A stretch of DNA of 64,000 nt, taken from NCBI RefSeq assembly GCF_019649055.1, contig NW_026570370.1:124001-188000 (forward strand). The letters are read 5' to 3'. A program made the position numbers and the translations under genes. The notes beneath the pieces are model-generated. The model saw only the letters and a list, made by a program, of their open reading frames with translations. It ran no database searches and had not been told where the DNA came from. Source of the stretch: Paramacrobiotus metropolitanus. Its lineage: Eukaryota > Tardigrada > Eutardigrada > Parachela > Macrobiotidae. Shown piece after piece: positions 23,657 through 35,825 of the stretch (position 1 is its first letter; every line of letters begins with the position of its first letter).

Positions 23657-24029
23657 TGTTACATAATTTATGGCAGAGCGAAATAAACGGAAAAGGTCAC
23701 GGCGGTGTAAGACCGGCCGGTTTCGTAGTCTAATATGTGGTGTTTTACGGAAATATGCATAAACGGCAACGAACGAGACGGCAATTGCGAGTCAGGAATT
23801 GTTATTGAAGGAAATCGGACTGTAATCCGAGGCAACTGTCGGAAAAGCACAAAAACATCGGTATAAAAGAGCAACAAGTGGAACGGTATATCAGATAACA
23901 GCATGTACGGGCATATCGCCCTTAACAATCAGAAAGCGCATTTCATGAGAATCGGCACATACTAAGTGATTCAGGCATTGGGCAAGGGAAAAGTAGCGAG
24001 CCGAGCATCAGGACAAAGTACATGTAACA
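23657..24029 (-). repeat. 3' LTR
   Basis: Identical to 37307-37679 at an offset of 13,650. Ends are TGTTACA...TGTAACA. A TTTTATACC box near 23861-23871 (minus strand) could be the TATA element. The open frame inside both LTRs is not a gene. Confidence 0.95.
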
Positions 24030-24038
24030 CTTCTCTCC
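24030..24038 (-). promoter_or_regulatory. Polypurine tract
   Basis: GGAGAGAAG on the minus strand directly abuts the 3' LTR, the position where plus-strand DNA synthesis is primed in LTR elements. Confidence 0.8.
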
Positions 24039-25498
24039 ATGAAAAAGGACTGTCCGCAGTCCATAACTAATATAAGAAAAGCAGAAAAGCCAGTCAACCA
24101 GCAGTACGATAAAGCAGCTGTTTTTGCATTTTAAAATTTTCGAAACACATTCATGAAATAGCAAATAATAATATGCAAGTAATAGTTATACTTTATACGG
24201 TTAGAAGAAATACAGGTAATATAGCGGAATAATCTGAATTTTATTTTTGGAACGCTTTTAGGAAAACCGGATTGAACCGAATTTTCATTTTATAAATGTT
24301 TTGGATTTTAAATTCTCTGACTCATTTTATAATAAATGCGGTTCAGTCGATGATATCTTTCGGTCGCTCTTGAACTTGAACTTTGATCAGCGGTTAACCG
24401 TACACCAAAACCATAACACCACACCGTATTTACGCAAATAAACAGACATTTCATTTCCTGAGGCAAAATCGACACAGTACAATTTATAAATATTAAGTCG
24501 CTGGTTTCAAACATTATTCATTCGCTTGTCTAAACACACGCCTCTTTTCCCCTTTTTTTTAATGCAGCTTTAGTGCATTCAGTCTACGATGCTAAACTCG
24601 TGTCTCGCTGGTAAAAAATTTTTTTTCGTCTGCTGCAATCGAGTCGCGCGTGTGCGATCTCATACGAAATTTTGTTCTGTTTTTTTTCTCAGCAATTTTC
24701 AATGCTGTTGCTGACGGGTTTTGGTCAGAGGCATTACAGCAAAAAATTTTTTTGCTGTTGCGGACAAGTTTTCTGCAGAGATTTCACAGCAGATGGTATT
24801 GCTGTTTCAGACAGGTTTTTGTACATCGATTCTAGACTGCGTTAGTTGAGGTAATTTCGAAGCATGTGAGCGATTCTTCATTCGCGTAGACACTGTGCAA
24901 ACAAACTGCTGCACCAGCTTATCCGTTAACTATATTTTTTAAAATTCCAATATCTAATTTTGCCCCAGAAAATTTCGATCTCAGTCTATTCACACAAACA
25001 CCATGCGCTACCCATGGTTGTAATGCAGGTCGTTTAATCTGATCACGCACTGTTCGTTGTGAGGCGGTAATGACTGATAAAATCGGCGACCTAAAGCTTC
25101 AGGTAGCGAACCGTATATAACTGGGTTCGCTGGAGCGAACCTTAAAATTACTGGGTTCCCGGGGATAGAAACGGGTTTATCTCCAAGAACTTTTTTTTTT
25201 GAAATTCAAACGAAAATTTGACAATTCTCGAAGGAAATTTCCTGACCAATATTTTTGATAAATTTTCCACAAAAAATAAAGCGATGCTTTTTACTGAAAA
25301 ATTTAAGTAAAACCTGACCATGTTAAATTTGACGAAATACAAGCGAGAACCTGACTTGATTTGAATTGTCTTAGCAAAATATAAAAAACAAAAATCGCAT
25401 AAAATACAATATTTTTGAAATTTTGCAATAGAAATTTTTTAAGAAATTTTAATTAATTTGCTGGCTGACTTTACATGAGCGGGAAAATAAGGCTAATG
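24039..25498 (-). other. 3' untranslated region of the retroelement
   Basis: No gene. AT-rich. At 24690-24830 there is a degenerate repeat of CTGTTxCxGACxGGTTTT units, each about 55-60 bp, three copies. Otherwise nothing is seen. Confidence 0.5.
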
Positions 25499-25929
25499 CT
25501 AAGCGGTTATACGCTGCTCACGGTCGGTGGAGTTCCGTACCGAACCGGTGCCAACTTCCGGCGCTGTTCCATCAACGCATTCCCAAAGGTCACCGTCGGT
25601 TCCATCCGTGTTCCGACCGTGTGCTCCGGGAGGAGTCCTGGCGCCGATTGTTGATCCATCCGAGTCCTCAGCGGTCGTACGCGCATTGGCGTAGACGGGA
25701 TCCTGTCGGACGGTGTCCGAAGGACGGTAACGCGGCGTCATGGGAATATCCACCGTCCGTGTGGGTACGTCCCGGGACGGGTTCCGATTGGGGTTTCCGT
25801 AGCGGTCGCAGTGACCGCAATCGTTCCCTGCCGTCGAGGCTGAAAATCATACTGCCGGCGCGAACGCGGGCGGCAACAATCTAGAAGACAGCTGAGAACG
25901 CGATTACCGTTCGGTAATACCGAACGCAA
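25499..25929 (-). pseudogene. Probable cytoplasmic tail of the envelope protein, out of frame
   Basis: GC-rich open frames (25738-25929 and 25499-25753) continue after the membrane segment of the glycoprotein but in other frames. They are rich in Arg, Thr, Gly and Asp. I read them as a former tail, separated by frameshifts; a separate small ORF is the alternative. Confidence 0.35.
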
Positions 25930-28253
25930 AATACCACAGCAATGAAAACGGTTATCGAAGTAAGCGAAATATTTAAGAGACTATGCCATGTCATGGACTT
26001 CATTGTACTTTGAACATATTTTGGAGTAATTATGGTACTCAAATTTGAAATACCGGTCTCCAACATCAGGCCGGATAACTCGGCTGTTAAGTCAAGAAAC
26101 CGAAAAGGATCCATTGACAAGGAGTCACCGAGAGTGTCTTCCAAGTTATCCGTCAGGAATTTGGCAGTATAATGCCAATGTGCAAGCGTTTTATGGAACG
26201 TAGGGTTTACAGGAGTCCAGGCACCGTCTTGGTAGCGGTAGAGAGTTCCGTGTATAATTACCACGGAGTGCCGATGGAGGCAAACTGAGTGCCTTTTGAG
26301 GGTTTCGCCGTCGAGGGCGATCGTGTATCCGCGATCGTCGTTTTCGGCAGCGATGTACGGATCTGGTCCGCATGTAGAGTACTTGACTCCGATGGTAACA
26401 TTGACTTCCGTGCACTGGTAGATAGTCGCCGAATCTCCAAGAACTACGGCAGCCTGACATTTGGGAAAACCTAGTTTGCCTCCGACGACCACAGGGGAAA
26501 ACTGGCTAAGTAGAATCAGACTTTCCATTTCCGTTCTGTCGGCCTGGCATTGCAACTTGTGCAGGTGATTGAGGATTTTCATTTCTTGAAACGCGAAGAA
26601 ATCCTCAATGTACTGAAGGTGGGACGATAGTAAGGTGGTAATTTCTGCCGAAAGATTTGCATTCAACCGACTTTGGATGCCAACAGGGGGACGAGCCGGA
26701 GGGCGGATTCTCTCAGTGACGTTAGGACGATACCAAGCGTGGTAAAATTTTATGCGAAGTGTCGGATGGGAGCGGACATAATGAACAGATGCGCCTTCAT
26801 CGCATGTTCGTTCCATTTTTTCTTCAACCGTAAAGCTGAGTTGATGTAAATGGTCCCGAATGTGGATCTCTCCTGATTTTAATTGGAACAACTGCCCCTC
26901 GCTGTCAAGAACCGTGTTAGCACGACACTTCGTATGGTTTTTGTCGGTAATCCACACGTAAGTTACGTGTGGATGGACACTGGACTCGGAGAGAATAGAC
27001 GAAGAAATTTCGCCAGTGGCGGACAGTACTGGACAGTCGTCACACGTGGTTTCGAGGGTCACGTTCTCTAAGAGACAGGTAATGACGTCGGCCCGGCGGT
27101 ATTGGTTCCACCGGCGGTCAACCACAGGTATTGCGTCGTATACCCAAGTACGTCCACTTTTGGTCATGGCGTTTCCACTGCATGTCTTTGTTCTGACCAT
27201 GTCACGGCACTGATCAGCGGTTACCGGGAGTGCGACCTCAAAATTCTGGCTGTTATAGCCGCCGAAGAAAAACCTTCTTGTATCGTGGTTTTCATAACCA
27301 TCCGACAAGCGGAGCCGGAGAAAACTCGAGTAATGTTCTTATAGTCGAGAAGATAGTACTTCACGTCATGAGTTTCTCTGATGGGGCCGTCTAACTGCTC
27401 GCACCGGATTCGCGCAGAAAGGTCAGCGATTCCCACGTATTTACTCCGTGAGCAGTCGCATAGCGTAGTGTTCAGTCCGGAAGTACCCGACAAGGTACAG
27501 AGTAAAAGAAGGACGGAAAGTGTCACAAAGCTGGGTAGACCAGCGCGCATGCGTTTTGCAGGAACTGGAGGCGGCGGTGCCTCGTTTTCTGGTCCTGAGT
27601 CATCGCTCGTAAGACCTTCCCGATTTCCTGGTTTAGCCGGAGCGTATGCGGGGTTGTGAACCGTAAGTCCCTTTCTCGATGGTTCTTCGTCCAAATTCAC
27701 AGTTACAGTAGATTCCGCGTCGGAATCAGAATATGCTTCCAGAGGAGGTGGACTGTCAGAGTCCTTCCTCGCAGTAGAAGCGTTTTCCGTCATCGGAAAC
27801 AAATGTGCGCAATGAGGACATATGTCGCTGACAGCGCATTCTGCGTGATATTTGTGGCCGCGAATACACTCCATCATCGGCGGAGTGCATTCTACCAATA
27901 CCACTTCCGTACCGCAAACGCACATTCGGTGGCGGTAGACGGCTATGAGACATTGGGTACAAAGGAAGACGGGACGACCTTTCTGGTACAGGACGCGGGC
28001 ATCTGTTGGTTTATTACACCTTCCGTTATTTTTCCGCGTTTCACAAAGACGAATGTTAAAGACGTCTGTCGTTCTAGATGAAATAACCATTGCGTCTTCT
28101 CGATCCCTGTTAAGGAGTACGAAGTCCTGACCGATCGCCCGGAGGGCATTGTTCGTAAAGCATTTGCAGTCAAAACTGATATCCGTATCATGGTACGCGA
28201 CATGACAGGTGTGCTCCCTGGACGAAGTCGGAAAAATGCCAACATTAGGAGAG
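25881..28253 (-). pseudogene. env: Envelope-like glycoprotein with Cys-rich N-terminal region, broken
   Basis: The region 27221-28253 begins with a Cys/His-rich, probably zinc-binding segment (CVCG, CIRGHKYHAEC, CPHC), then an acidic Ser/Pro linker, a hydrophobic segment (FVTLSVLLLLCTLSG) that could be a signal or membrane anchor, and the start of a Cys-rich ectodomain. The rest continues in another frame (25881-27308) with paired Cys, several N-glycosylation sites, and a C-terminal membrane segment near LLNISLTSITVFIAVVF. The Cys spacing recalls class III-type glycoproteins that invertebrate LTR elements have captured from chuvirus-like RNA viruses; that link is by eye only. The frame changes near 27220-27300, so no intact envelope is encoded. 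The product would be a membrane fusion protein in a functional relative. Confidence 0.7.
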
Positions 28254-29420
28254 CTATGGATTGGTAAAAAACGGCATCAATGCTTTAAAAGCTATTGCCC
28301 TGGATTCATCATTGTGGGGGATCAATGTTAGAAACTGATATATCAGCGGATGGTAGTGAAAATTTCGGCGATAGGTTTCGTAAGTGTCGGCAACTTCACC
28401 AAGGTTTTGCCGTAAAAGCCATGCCCAGAGCCTTTTTGTCAGTGGCGCAGAATCAGAATGCGTTGTTTTGGCATAGCGGAGTACTACACAGACCTGATCA
28501 GTTGGGTCTGCGTAAGAATTTTCCTCAACGATAAAAAACGAATGCGCAAAATCGTGAGCTATTCTGTTATTGAAATCCCGTTGCGCGTGCTCATAAGAGA
28601 TTTGACCGGGAGGATACCCAAGATGTCGATGGTAAATTCTGGTCGTACTACAATGATCACAATGGTTGGGTTCTCGTGTACGGTGCCCTGCCTGACAAGT
28701 TTTAACGGTCAAATCGTTAGGATGCTGAAAGTAGCCGTCGGTAAACAACTCGTGGTTGGTGGCTTTATAAAAGCATTCCAGACAGAAGAAGTCTGGAACA
28801 AGCTTATTATATAAATAAAGACCGTAACGTTGAGCCCGATTGCTACACCTCACGATCGGTGCATTGAGCTCGGAGTAATTAATGGTCTGGGCATCGCACC
28901 GGCCCGGGTCAGTGTTACACTGAAAGGTCAACGAAGGCGTCGTCATATCAAGTTGTGTCGTTGCGCATCTGCATGCGAAAGGTGCAGGAAAACCGCGTGT
29001 TAATCCGTAATTTCCTACGGCTAGCTTAGCCAAGTACAGCGAGGAAAGAACGGCTTGAGCGGTATATCTGTATCAATTTTGGAAAGGGCACTTATGCAAC
29101 TTGTAAATTCCGCAAGACGAAGATCGTCAAGAAAAGTATTGTTTACGGTTGTTATACGCTCGATTTCATTGGAATCCAGAAATGGTTCAAGATAACGTTT
29201 TAACACCTCCAATCGGGCGAACGAAACCGCGCGTGCACTGGGTACTTCCGAAATTACAGTTGTCAAAACTGTTTGACGATTGGCAAGAGGGTGAAGCTCA
29301 TTAGCAACACTCACGTGACAGAAATGGTCAAGTACGTACCGGTTGCCCAAAGTCGATGGGTTCAGACCGGTGTACCTGTAAACTGGTGCCTGACGGCCGT
29401 TGGGATCAACGCCCTACAAC
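28254..29420 (-). pseudogene. Cys/His-rich ORF between integrase and envelope, spliced leader exon
   Basis: An open region starting at a good acceptor (CTTTTGTTGTAG|G at about 29410-29420), in two frames that overlap near 29021-29050. The second part (28254-29033) contains CxxC/H patterns (FFCLECF, CQAGH, CDHC) arranged like those in the N-terminus of the next ORF, so the two may be repeated zinc-binding modules of one envelope polyprotein. An acceptor right after pol is typical for the subgenomic env mRNA of envelope-bearing Gypsy elements. I do not recognise the domain. Confidence 0.5.
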
Positions 29421-29570
29421 AAAAGAGAGAGAAAGAATTAATTTTAGATAAATTAAAATACCAAAGCTGTCATATGAAAATAAACTACTTGTTTCTTTTT
29501 ATTTTTTAAATTTTATTATCTTTTTATTTAATTTTAACCGATGATACATGAAAGAATAAAATATGAATGC

Positions 29571-31010
29571 TTATTTTTCTCTCTTTTGTTTTAGGCGGTC
29601 CGAACGTCGAACCGTCTCCGTTCCGTTAGTTCCGGTTATCGGAACGTCAGGTGGGGTTGTGGACACTGGATCGTTTGTTTCTCGACCCTGTTCGAGATCC
29701 ACGTTATCCAAGTCTCTTTTCCCCTTTTTAAGTGGTTCGGCCAGAACCGACTCAACGTACGGTGTGTCCAAGCGCTCGCTATAGTGGCGCAAACGCTGTA
29801 CATGGACAACCTGAGTCTTCGGCCGACCACGAAGAGATTCAATTTCGTAATTAACTTCGGACACTTGAGAGACGATCCTCCAAGGCCCGTGCCAACGAAT
29901 TAGAAATTTTGGAGATAGGTTATTTTCAGGAGAAACAATTTCTTTTGGCGGTCCTTTTAAAAGGACCAGATCGCCAGGTGCAAAGGCGTGTTCACGACGG
30001 GTAACATTAAAGCGCGGAGCCGTCTTATCTTGCGCGTGATTCGCCATGAGGCCGGCAACCTCGCGTAAGCTACTTAGGTACGTCTGAATTTGATTTGGAA
30101 GCGTTTCATCAGGCTCTTCGAAACCAAGGTTTTCGCCAGGATTGATAATATTATCGATTGGATGAGTCGGGTTATACCCGTGCAACAATTCAAATGGAGA
30201 GACCTTAACCGTGTCGTTCACCATTGTATTCAAGGCAAAAGTTATCGGTATCACAAGGTCATCCCAGTTTCTATGTGTCGGAGACACGTAGTGCGCAATC
30301 GCTTTAACGAGAACACCATTTATCCTTTCGGTAAGGCCATCGGCCTTAGGGTTGTATGCCGTAGTCGTACGATGAGTAATGCGAGCTAGGCGCAATGAAT
30401 GTTGCAAGAGACTTCCGGTGAAATGAGTCCCGAGATCCGTAAGGATCGACCTAGGGCACCCATGTCTGGAAATAACTTGCTCGTACAGAAATGTGCCGCG
30501 TTGGCGGCAGTTGCAGCTTTCACGGGTCGCGCTTCGATCCACTTTGTCAAGTGATCGACAGCAACAATTATGTACCGGTTCCTTTACTGCTCGGTGGGAA
30601 TGGACCAACGTAGTCCATACCCACACATTCGAAAGGTTGACCGATTTTGATACGTTGCAGAAAACCATATGGTGGTTTTAGCGGTGGTTTCAGCACCTGA
30701 CAGGAATGGCACGAAGAAATGTATTCCGCAACATCGTGGGCCATGTTCGGCCAGTAATATTTGAGATACAGAGCTTCGAAGCACCGGGTGATCCCAGGAT
30801 GACCAAGATCATCGTGATACGCCCTTAAGAGAGTGACCTTTAGTGAACTAGGCACCACAATGAGATATACCGGATCGTTGCCGCGAAATACGATTTTATA
30901 CAAAATTTTCTCCTTTACGACGTAGTGCTGAATTCGCGTTCGAAATTTCGCGGTGTCGGTGGCACCGTTCAGGATTCCCAAAATCTTTTTTACAGAATTC
31001 GTCAGTTCCC
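29571..31010 (-). pseudogene. pol: Integrase, frameshifted
   Basis: The His-His-Cys-Cys zinc region (HPGITRCFEALYLKYYWP, CHSC) and the first catalytic Asp (GMDYVGPF) lie in the frame 30568-30981; the second Asp (LTDLGTHF) and Glu (GLTERING) lie in 29571-30668 in another frame. The C-terminus has the GPY/F-type module (FLIRWHGPWRIV) common in Gypsy elements. It would insert cDNA into host DNA. The catalytic core is split by the frameshift at about 30580-30660, so it is inactive as written. Confidence 0.88.
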
Positions 31011-32560
31011 TGTAGAGCAGGTAAGTCGACCGTTGAATCTGGTACGACTAGGGCGCAAATCTGCGGTAACGGTGGTGGTAAAGGTGATCGTGAGAGAAAG
31101 TCGGCTACGTTATTGGCACTTCCTTTTCGGTACTGGATCCTTATGTTGTATGGGCGCAAAGCCAGGATCCAACGAGCGAGACGACCACTCGGGGTCGGCG
31201 TTTTAAACAAAGGAATTAAGGAGTTATGGTCCGTCACTACGGTGAACGGTTTCGGACCTCCGAGGTAAAAAATGGAATTTGTCAGTAACCGACCAGAAAA
31301 TAGCGAGGAGCTCCTGCTCGGACGTATGATAGTTCTTCTCTGCATCGGTTAACGAACGACTTGCGTAGGCAACAACTTTGAAACCATCAGCTTCGCGCTG
31401 TGTCAGAACGGCGCCCAGTCCATCGAGACTGGCATCCGTTTCCAGGACGTGCTCCTTTTCATTGTCAAAGTGGGTGAGGATTGGTTTTGTAATTAATGAG
31501 TTTTTTATATCGTCAAAAGCGAGCTGCGACGCAGCAGACCAATGAAACGTTGTGTTTTTTCTTGTTAACTCGAGAAGCGGGGCGGCAATGCGCGAAAAAT
31601 TTTTGATGAATCGCCGATAATGGCTGGCAGCGCCCAAGAATCCCTTAACGTCCCGGATACATGCAGGTACCGGACGAGCTAGGATAGCCTGAACGTTTTC
31701 CGGATCTGGGGCAATGCCCTGGGAATTTACCATATGACCTAAGAACTTTAGTTCCTTCTTCCCAAAGAAGCATTTGCCTGGTTTGATTTTCAGTCCGGCT
31801 TCTCGAAGCCGTTGCAAAACGATTTGAAGGTTTACTAAAAGATTTTGCCACGAGTCCGCATAAATTTCAACATCATCAAGATACAGTATTAAAATCTTTC
31901 CTTTGAGATCGCCCAGGACGCGATCCATCATGCGACTGAAAGTCGCAGGAGCCGTACGCAATCCAAAGGGCATTACTTCAATTGGAAAACGCCGTCCGGC
32001 GTTCGGAAACAAGTAAGACTCTTGGATGAGTCATCCATCCTGATTTGCCAGTAGCCACTAGCCAAATCAAGGCTAGTAAAGTAACACGAATTTTTAAGAC
32101 TGTCCAAACAGTCGTCGATTCTGGGTAATGGGTAGGGATCAAAAATAGTGTCCTCATTCAAAAGCTTGTATGAAACACAAAATCTTAAAGACTCATCTCT
32201 TTTTCGTGCCAGTACCACATTGGCACATCGTTCTGAAATTTCGCATGGGCTGATCACGCCCTTTCGCAACATATCTTGGATCTGTCGAGTGATCTCGACT
32301 TTTTTGCCATTCCGCGAAACGCCGAAGCGGTTCCACGACTGGATTCGCTTCCGGTTTCAGAAAAATTCTGTGTGTCAACACGTTACAGGTACCGAGGCCC
32401 TGATCGTCGGTCGGAAAGACCTCAGTAAAATCCATGAGCAAACGTACTAGTTCGTTCCGTTGTTCGACCGAAAGGTCACCATAATTTAATTTTTGAAAAT
32501 TAATGTCTGAAACTTTTGCCGCAATTGTGGTAGGACCAAAAAAGGTCATCAATGTCATCT
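31011..32560 (-). pseudogene. pol: Reverse transcriptase and RNase H, frameshifted
   Basis: RT motifs run through three frames: THRIFLKPEANPVV (32193-32558), CYFTSLDLASGYWQI (31973-32272), then MPFGLRTAPATF and the catalytic LYLDDVEIYA (at about 31872-31883) in 31224-32012. RNase H follows with ETDASLDGLGAVL and SEQELLAI, and its end shifts again into 30896-31345. The active-site residues are present but no single frame spans the domain. Copying of element RNA is the known role. Confidence 0.92.
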
Positions 32561-33370
32561 GTGATTTCCGAATTATTCTTCATAAAACGCTTGAGGTTTT
32601 CCGGCAGTAACTCTTCCAACGCGACTGCACTATTCTGAATCTCTTGGTCCGGAACCTCGAGGGTTCGCGTTTCTGTAACAGCTCTATTGGCATCCCTGAT
32701 CCCGAAATTCTCTGTAACGGGTTCCTGATGCTTAGGGATTGTTTTCTCTTCGACCTCAAGGTTAATTAGTTCCTGATTCCCTGCTACCTCAGTGGCAGGT
32801 TCCTGGGTCTCCGGACTCGAAACCTCCGGGACCTCTAACTTGAATTCTTTCTGAATGCCAGTGACCTCGGTGACCGGTTCTTGGGTCTCCGGGATCGAAA
32901 TCCCCGGGACCTCAACCTGACCTTTCAAACTTCTTTTGTTCTCGTTGCGCTTCAGCAACCCAAAATTGAAAAACTTTTCACGATCGGCTAATGCCCTTAT
33001 CATACTATCTTGTCTCCTTTCCTTCCCATCTTGGGAGGAACCTGCGTCCAACAACTGTAACCCCTCGGGGCCTGCGGGTTCTGTACCATCAAGTGTCCTC
33101 GCCGTTTCCGGAAACTGTTCCGCCAGCAGAACAGCTTGGGAAACTAAGTTCGTAGATGCGGCCAAACCTGGGCTCGCCTTCTTTCTGAGCTCGCCCGGAA
33201 ATACGGGTTTCTCAGACGGATTCTCCGTTAGTATTTCTACGGCAACTCGTTTGCCTGTCTTCGGACCATCTCGTGGGTCGGATGGACCGTGTAGAAGGTA
33301 AATGGGATTATTAAAAACCGGCTTCCCATTCCCTTCATCCTGACCATTATCCGGGTTTGCAAGGCCCGGA
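32561..33370 (-). pseudogene. pol: Protease-RT linker with internal repeats
   Basis: Between protease and RT lies an unusual stretch of about 270 codons, acidic and rich in Pro, Glu, Thr and Val. It contains three imperfect repeats built around PETQEPVTEV (PETQEPATEV, PKHQEPVTEN), spaced about 31-33 residues apart. It has no known domain and is probably disordered. It is in frame with the second half of the protease. Confidence 0.65.
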
Positions 33371-33745
33371 AAACAGTAATAAAGCAAGGGCAAGACTACA
33401 GAATCATTACGCAGTGTTTTAGAATGAAAATCAATTTGAATCCGTGTTTGATTAAGGTAATCAATTCCGATTAATACCTCAAAGGGTGCTTGGGTTATAA
33501 CAAATAATTCACATGGTTGTACTTGGCCCAAAACTTCAAGATAGACATCAATCTTTTATTTAATTTACGTTGTGATGTTATTGTGGAGACGTATGGGCCA
33601 TCAGTATCAATTATTTCCAAACCATTAAGTTTCGCAAAACCTTCCGTAATTAATGAAATCCCTGAGCCGGTATCGAGTATCGCCCGGCATGATATATTAT
33701 TCACACGAGCCCGACAGATAATTGGACCTACTTCACTATTTTTAT
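33371..33745 (-). pseudogene. pol: Aspartic protease, one frameshift
   Basis: The active site CRAILDTGSGISLI (near 33700) is in the frame that follows gag, and the second half (EVLIGIDYLNQTRIQIDF) is in the next frame; the shift lies at about 33500-33530. A retropepsin would cut the Gag and Pol precursors. Confidence 0.8.
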
Positions 33746-33797
33746 GGGTTTATGATGAAATGGTCTGTGCGTGCGTCGGTACCACGCACAGACCCAT

Positions 33798-34946
33798 TCA
33801 GTTTAAAGAAGCAGGGTCGTCCATCGGGAGCTGTTCCCATGGATCCGCCTGAAGGTTACTGTGATAGAAAACTCGTGTCGGATTTGCAGCTGTACCGGCT
33901 GCCGGAAAAACTGGCGGGAGCTGTGGTCGAGCGGGTTGCTGACCACCTGTAATCATAGGGACAGGTTGGGCTGGACCCACAGCGGGATAAGCATTAGACG
34001 GGGGTGGCGGTCCGTAAGAACCGCGAGCTACTGCGTTGGCGTAGGTGCCTCGACCTCGACCACGACCGGTCGATCCACGGTAATTCCGACTTTGTGGGTT
34101 TTGCCAGCAGACGCCTTTGAGATGGCCTGCCTTCCCACAGTAATGACATTTACGAGATTCGCGCTGCCGGGTGTCGCGGCGTTGACCACCGGCTTCCAAC
34201 TGGCTAAGCCTAGCGCGAATAGCTTCCATCTCAGCTGGATCAGGCACCGCAACATCGACTCGTACGGCTTTTGCCTGCGTATCGGTTGGGGGCGGAAAGT
34301 TTCCGTAGGACTGTGTCGTCCGTTTAACCGTTTCGGTTTCAACCCGAGGCGGTCGGCGTGAAGGTCCCGCACCAGCTTCAGGAAAGGCTAAACGTTGCCT
34401 ATATTTATAGGCGCGCGATATATTCTTCAGTCGCTCGAGAAAATCTGTGGTATCCTCGATCTCGTCATAAACGGAAACGATTTCTGCTTTTAAGCCATCA
34501 GGCAAACCTTGGAAAAGGTGTAATATCAAATCATCAGGGGAAGCGTTAGGATTACGCGTCGTCACAATACGCGTAATTCGCGTGACATACGCGAGAGGGT
34601 CATCAGTTGAAAGCATTTTCAAACTGGTGCCTTCGAGGTCAAAGTCGATGGGATTTTTCCCAAAGGTCTCTTTAAGAGCCTTCTTCAAATCATCCCAGCT
34701 ATTGTCATCGGGACGATTGACAAACCAATGGAGGGCGTCGCCCCTGAGACAAGCTCGAAGACAGCTAAGTAACTGTCCTGACTTCCACCCGTAAAGGGTT
34801 CCCTGTGACTCATATTCAAGAATAAAATTATCGACATCCTCAAGAAAAGTCCCCGTGAATTTCGGCAGGTCCCGAATATTAGGGGCCCGAAGCTGAAAAC
34901 CTTTTTCTGCTGGCTGATTATCGTCATCAGCGTCGCCTGGCGCCAT
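33798..34946 (-). CDS. gag: Gag
   Basis: The longest intact frame of the element. An ATG in a good context lies at 34946 (MAPGDADDD); the frame stays open upstream to 35048, so a longer start is possible. It has a retrotransposon Gag capsid region (LPKFTGTFLEDVDNFILEYE, CLRGDALHWF), then a basic Pro/Arg region, one CCHC knuckle (CHYCGKAGHLKGVC), and a Gly/Arg/Tyr-rich tail. It assembles the particle and binds RNA. It ends in a TGA, and the protease frame follows in the same phase after about 60 bases with further stops, so pol is not an open readthrough product. Confidence 0.9.
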   Translation of the reverse strand: MAPGDADDDNQPAEKGFQLRAPNIRDLPKFTGTFLEDVDNFILEYESQGTLYGWKSGQLLSCLRACLRGDALHWFVNRPDDNSWDDLKKALKETFGKNPIDFDLEGTSLKMLSTDDPLAYVTRITRIVTTRNPNASPDDLILHLFQGLPDGLKAEIVSVYDEIEDTTDFLERLKNISRAYKYRQRLAFPEAGAGPSRRPPRVETETVKRTTQSYGNFPPPTDTQAKAVRVDVAVPDPAEMEAIRARLSQLEAGGQRRDTRQRESRKCHYCGKAGHLKGVCWQNPQSRNYRGSTGRGRGRGTYANAVARGSYGPPPPSNAYPAVGPAQPVPMITGGQQPARPQLPPVFPAAGTAANPTRVFYHSNLQADPWEQLPMDDPASLN

Positions 34947-35048
34947 GGCCTTTGCTGACTTTTTATTTGCTCTACGAGGTTTCCGGTTTTGTTTACGTAG
35001 TATCGAAAGGCGACCTTTCAGTTCGGTCCAGCTTAAATTTTGATTCAC

Positions 35049-35469
35049 AGCGGACCGGAGAAGGTACCCTGTGGGCGAAGGCGATAGGGATTCAATTCTC
35101 GGGTCAAAAGGTATTGCCGAATGAACACTCAGATCAGGTGATTCATAGAAAGCTGTGTTGTGTAGATCTGCTTGATCAACCGTGTGGGGGTCGGAGTCCG
35201 AAGACGACTCTACGACGTTCCCAGGAAGGGTTGGCTCTGGCTTCTTGTTTCGATGCTTGAGCCAAAATTTATCAACCGTGGAATGGGAGCTATACTCCGA
35301 ATCCAGGTTAAATCAATCTTATTAACACACAATTTCAAACGACGGGTAGGGCCATGACACAAAAAGTAGTAGAAAACAGGAAATGGGTTTGGTACCACGA
35401 TTGTTCAAGAAGAAATTATCGGACCGATCGCTGAATACAGAATTGGTAAAAACAGGCGCAGCTGACTTA
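35049..35469 (-). other. Leader segment before gag
   Basis: No clear gene. Several short open frames lie on both strands without known domains. Confidence 0.4.
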
Positions 35470-35712
35470 TCAGTTTTTGTCATCCGGCTGCGCACAACAA
35501 CAGCCAACAATCTTGGTAAGAATCTTTACCAGAAAAACATAACGGGATGATTCATCCCGAGGTAACGATTCTCTTATTTTAATATAGAACGGGTCACGTT
35601 TTGGAAAAATAAAGTTCATCTGATAACATACATGTTGAATGCTATGTGCAGCATAATATTTATGCTGTTTAAATGGATACGTACAAAAATAAAACGTAGC
35701 TCTATAGAGCAT
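35470..35712 (-). CDS. Small ORF d, possible member of the CPCC family
   Basis: 80 codons. Only its last third resembles its neighbours: SRYVFLVKILTKIVGCCC against LYVFQYITETVCPCC. The N-terminal half looks unrelated or frameshifted. Start unsure. Confidence 0.3.
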   Translation of the reverse strand: MLYRATFYFCTYPFKQHKYYAAHSIQHVCYQMNFIFPKRDPFYIKIRESLPRDESSRYVFLVKILTKIVGCCCAQPDDKN

Positions 35713-35825
35713 AACCGGAAAATATGAATATTATTTGCAAGAAGAAGACAAAAATAATAAAATGAAATCCAGAAAACTGTAAATAAATTTCGAATGATGA
35801 AACCACATCAAAAGAAAAGAGAATC

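Noticed and set aside
23668-23928. Identical 86-codon open frames inside the two LTRs (also 37318-37578)
   Set aside because: They coincide with the LTRs; identity comes from the repeat, and the peptide has no known domain.
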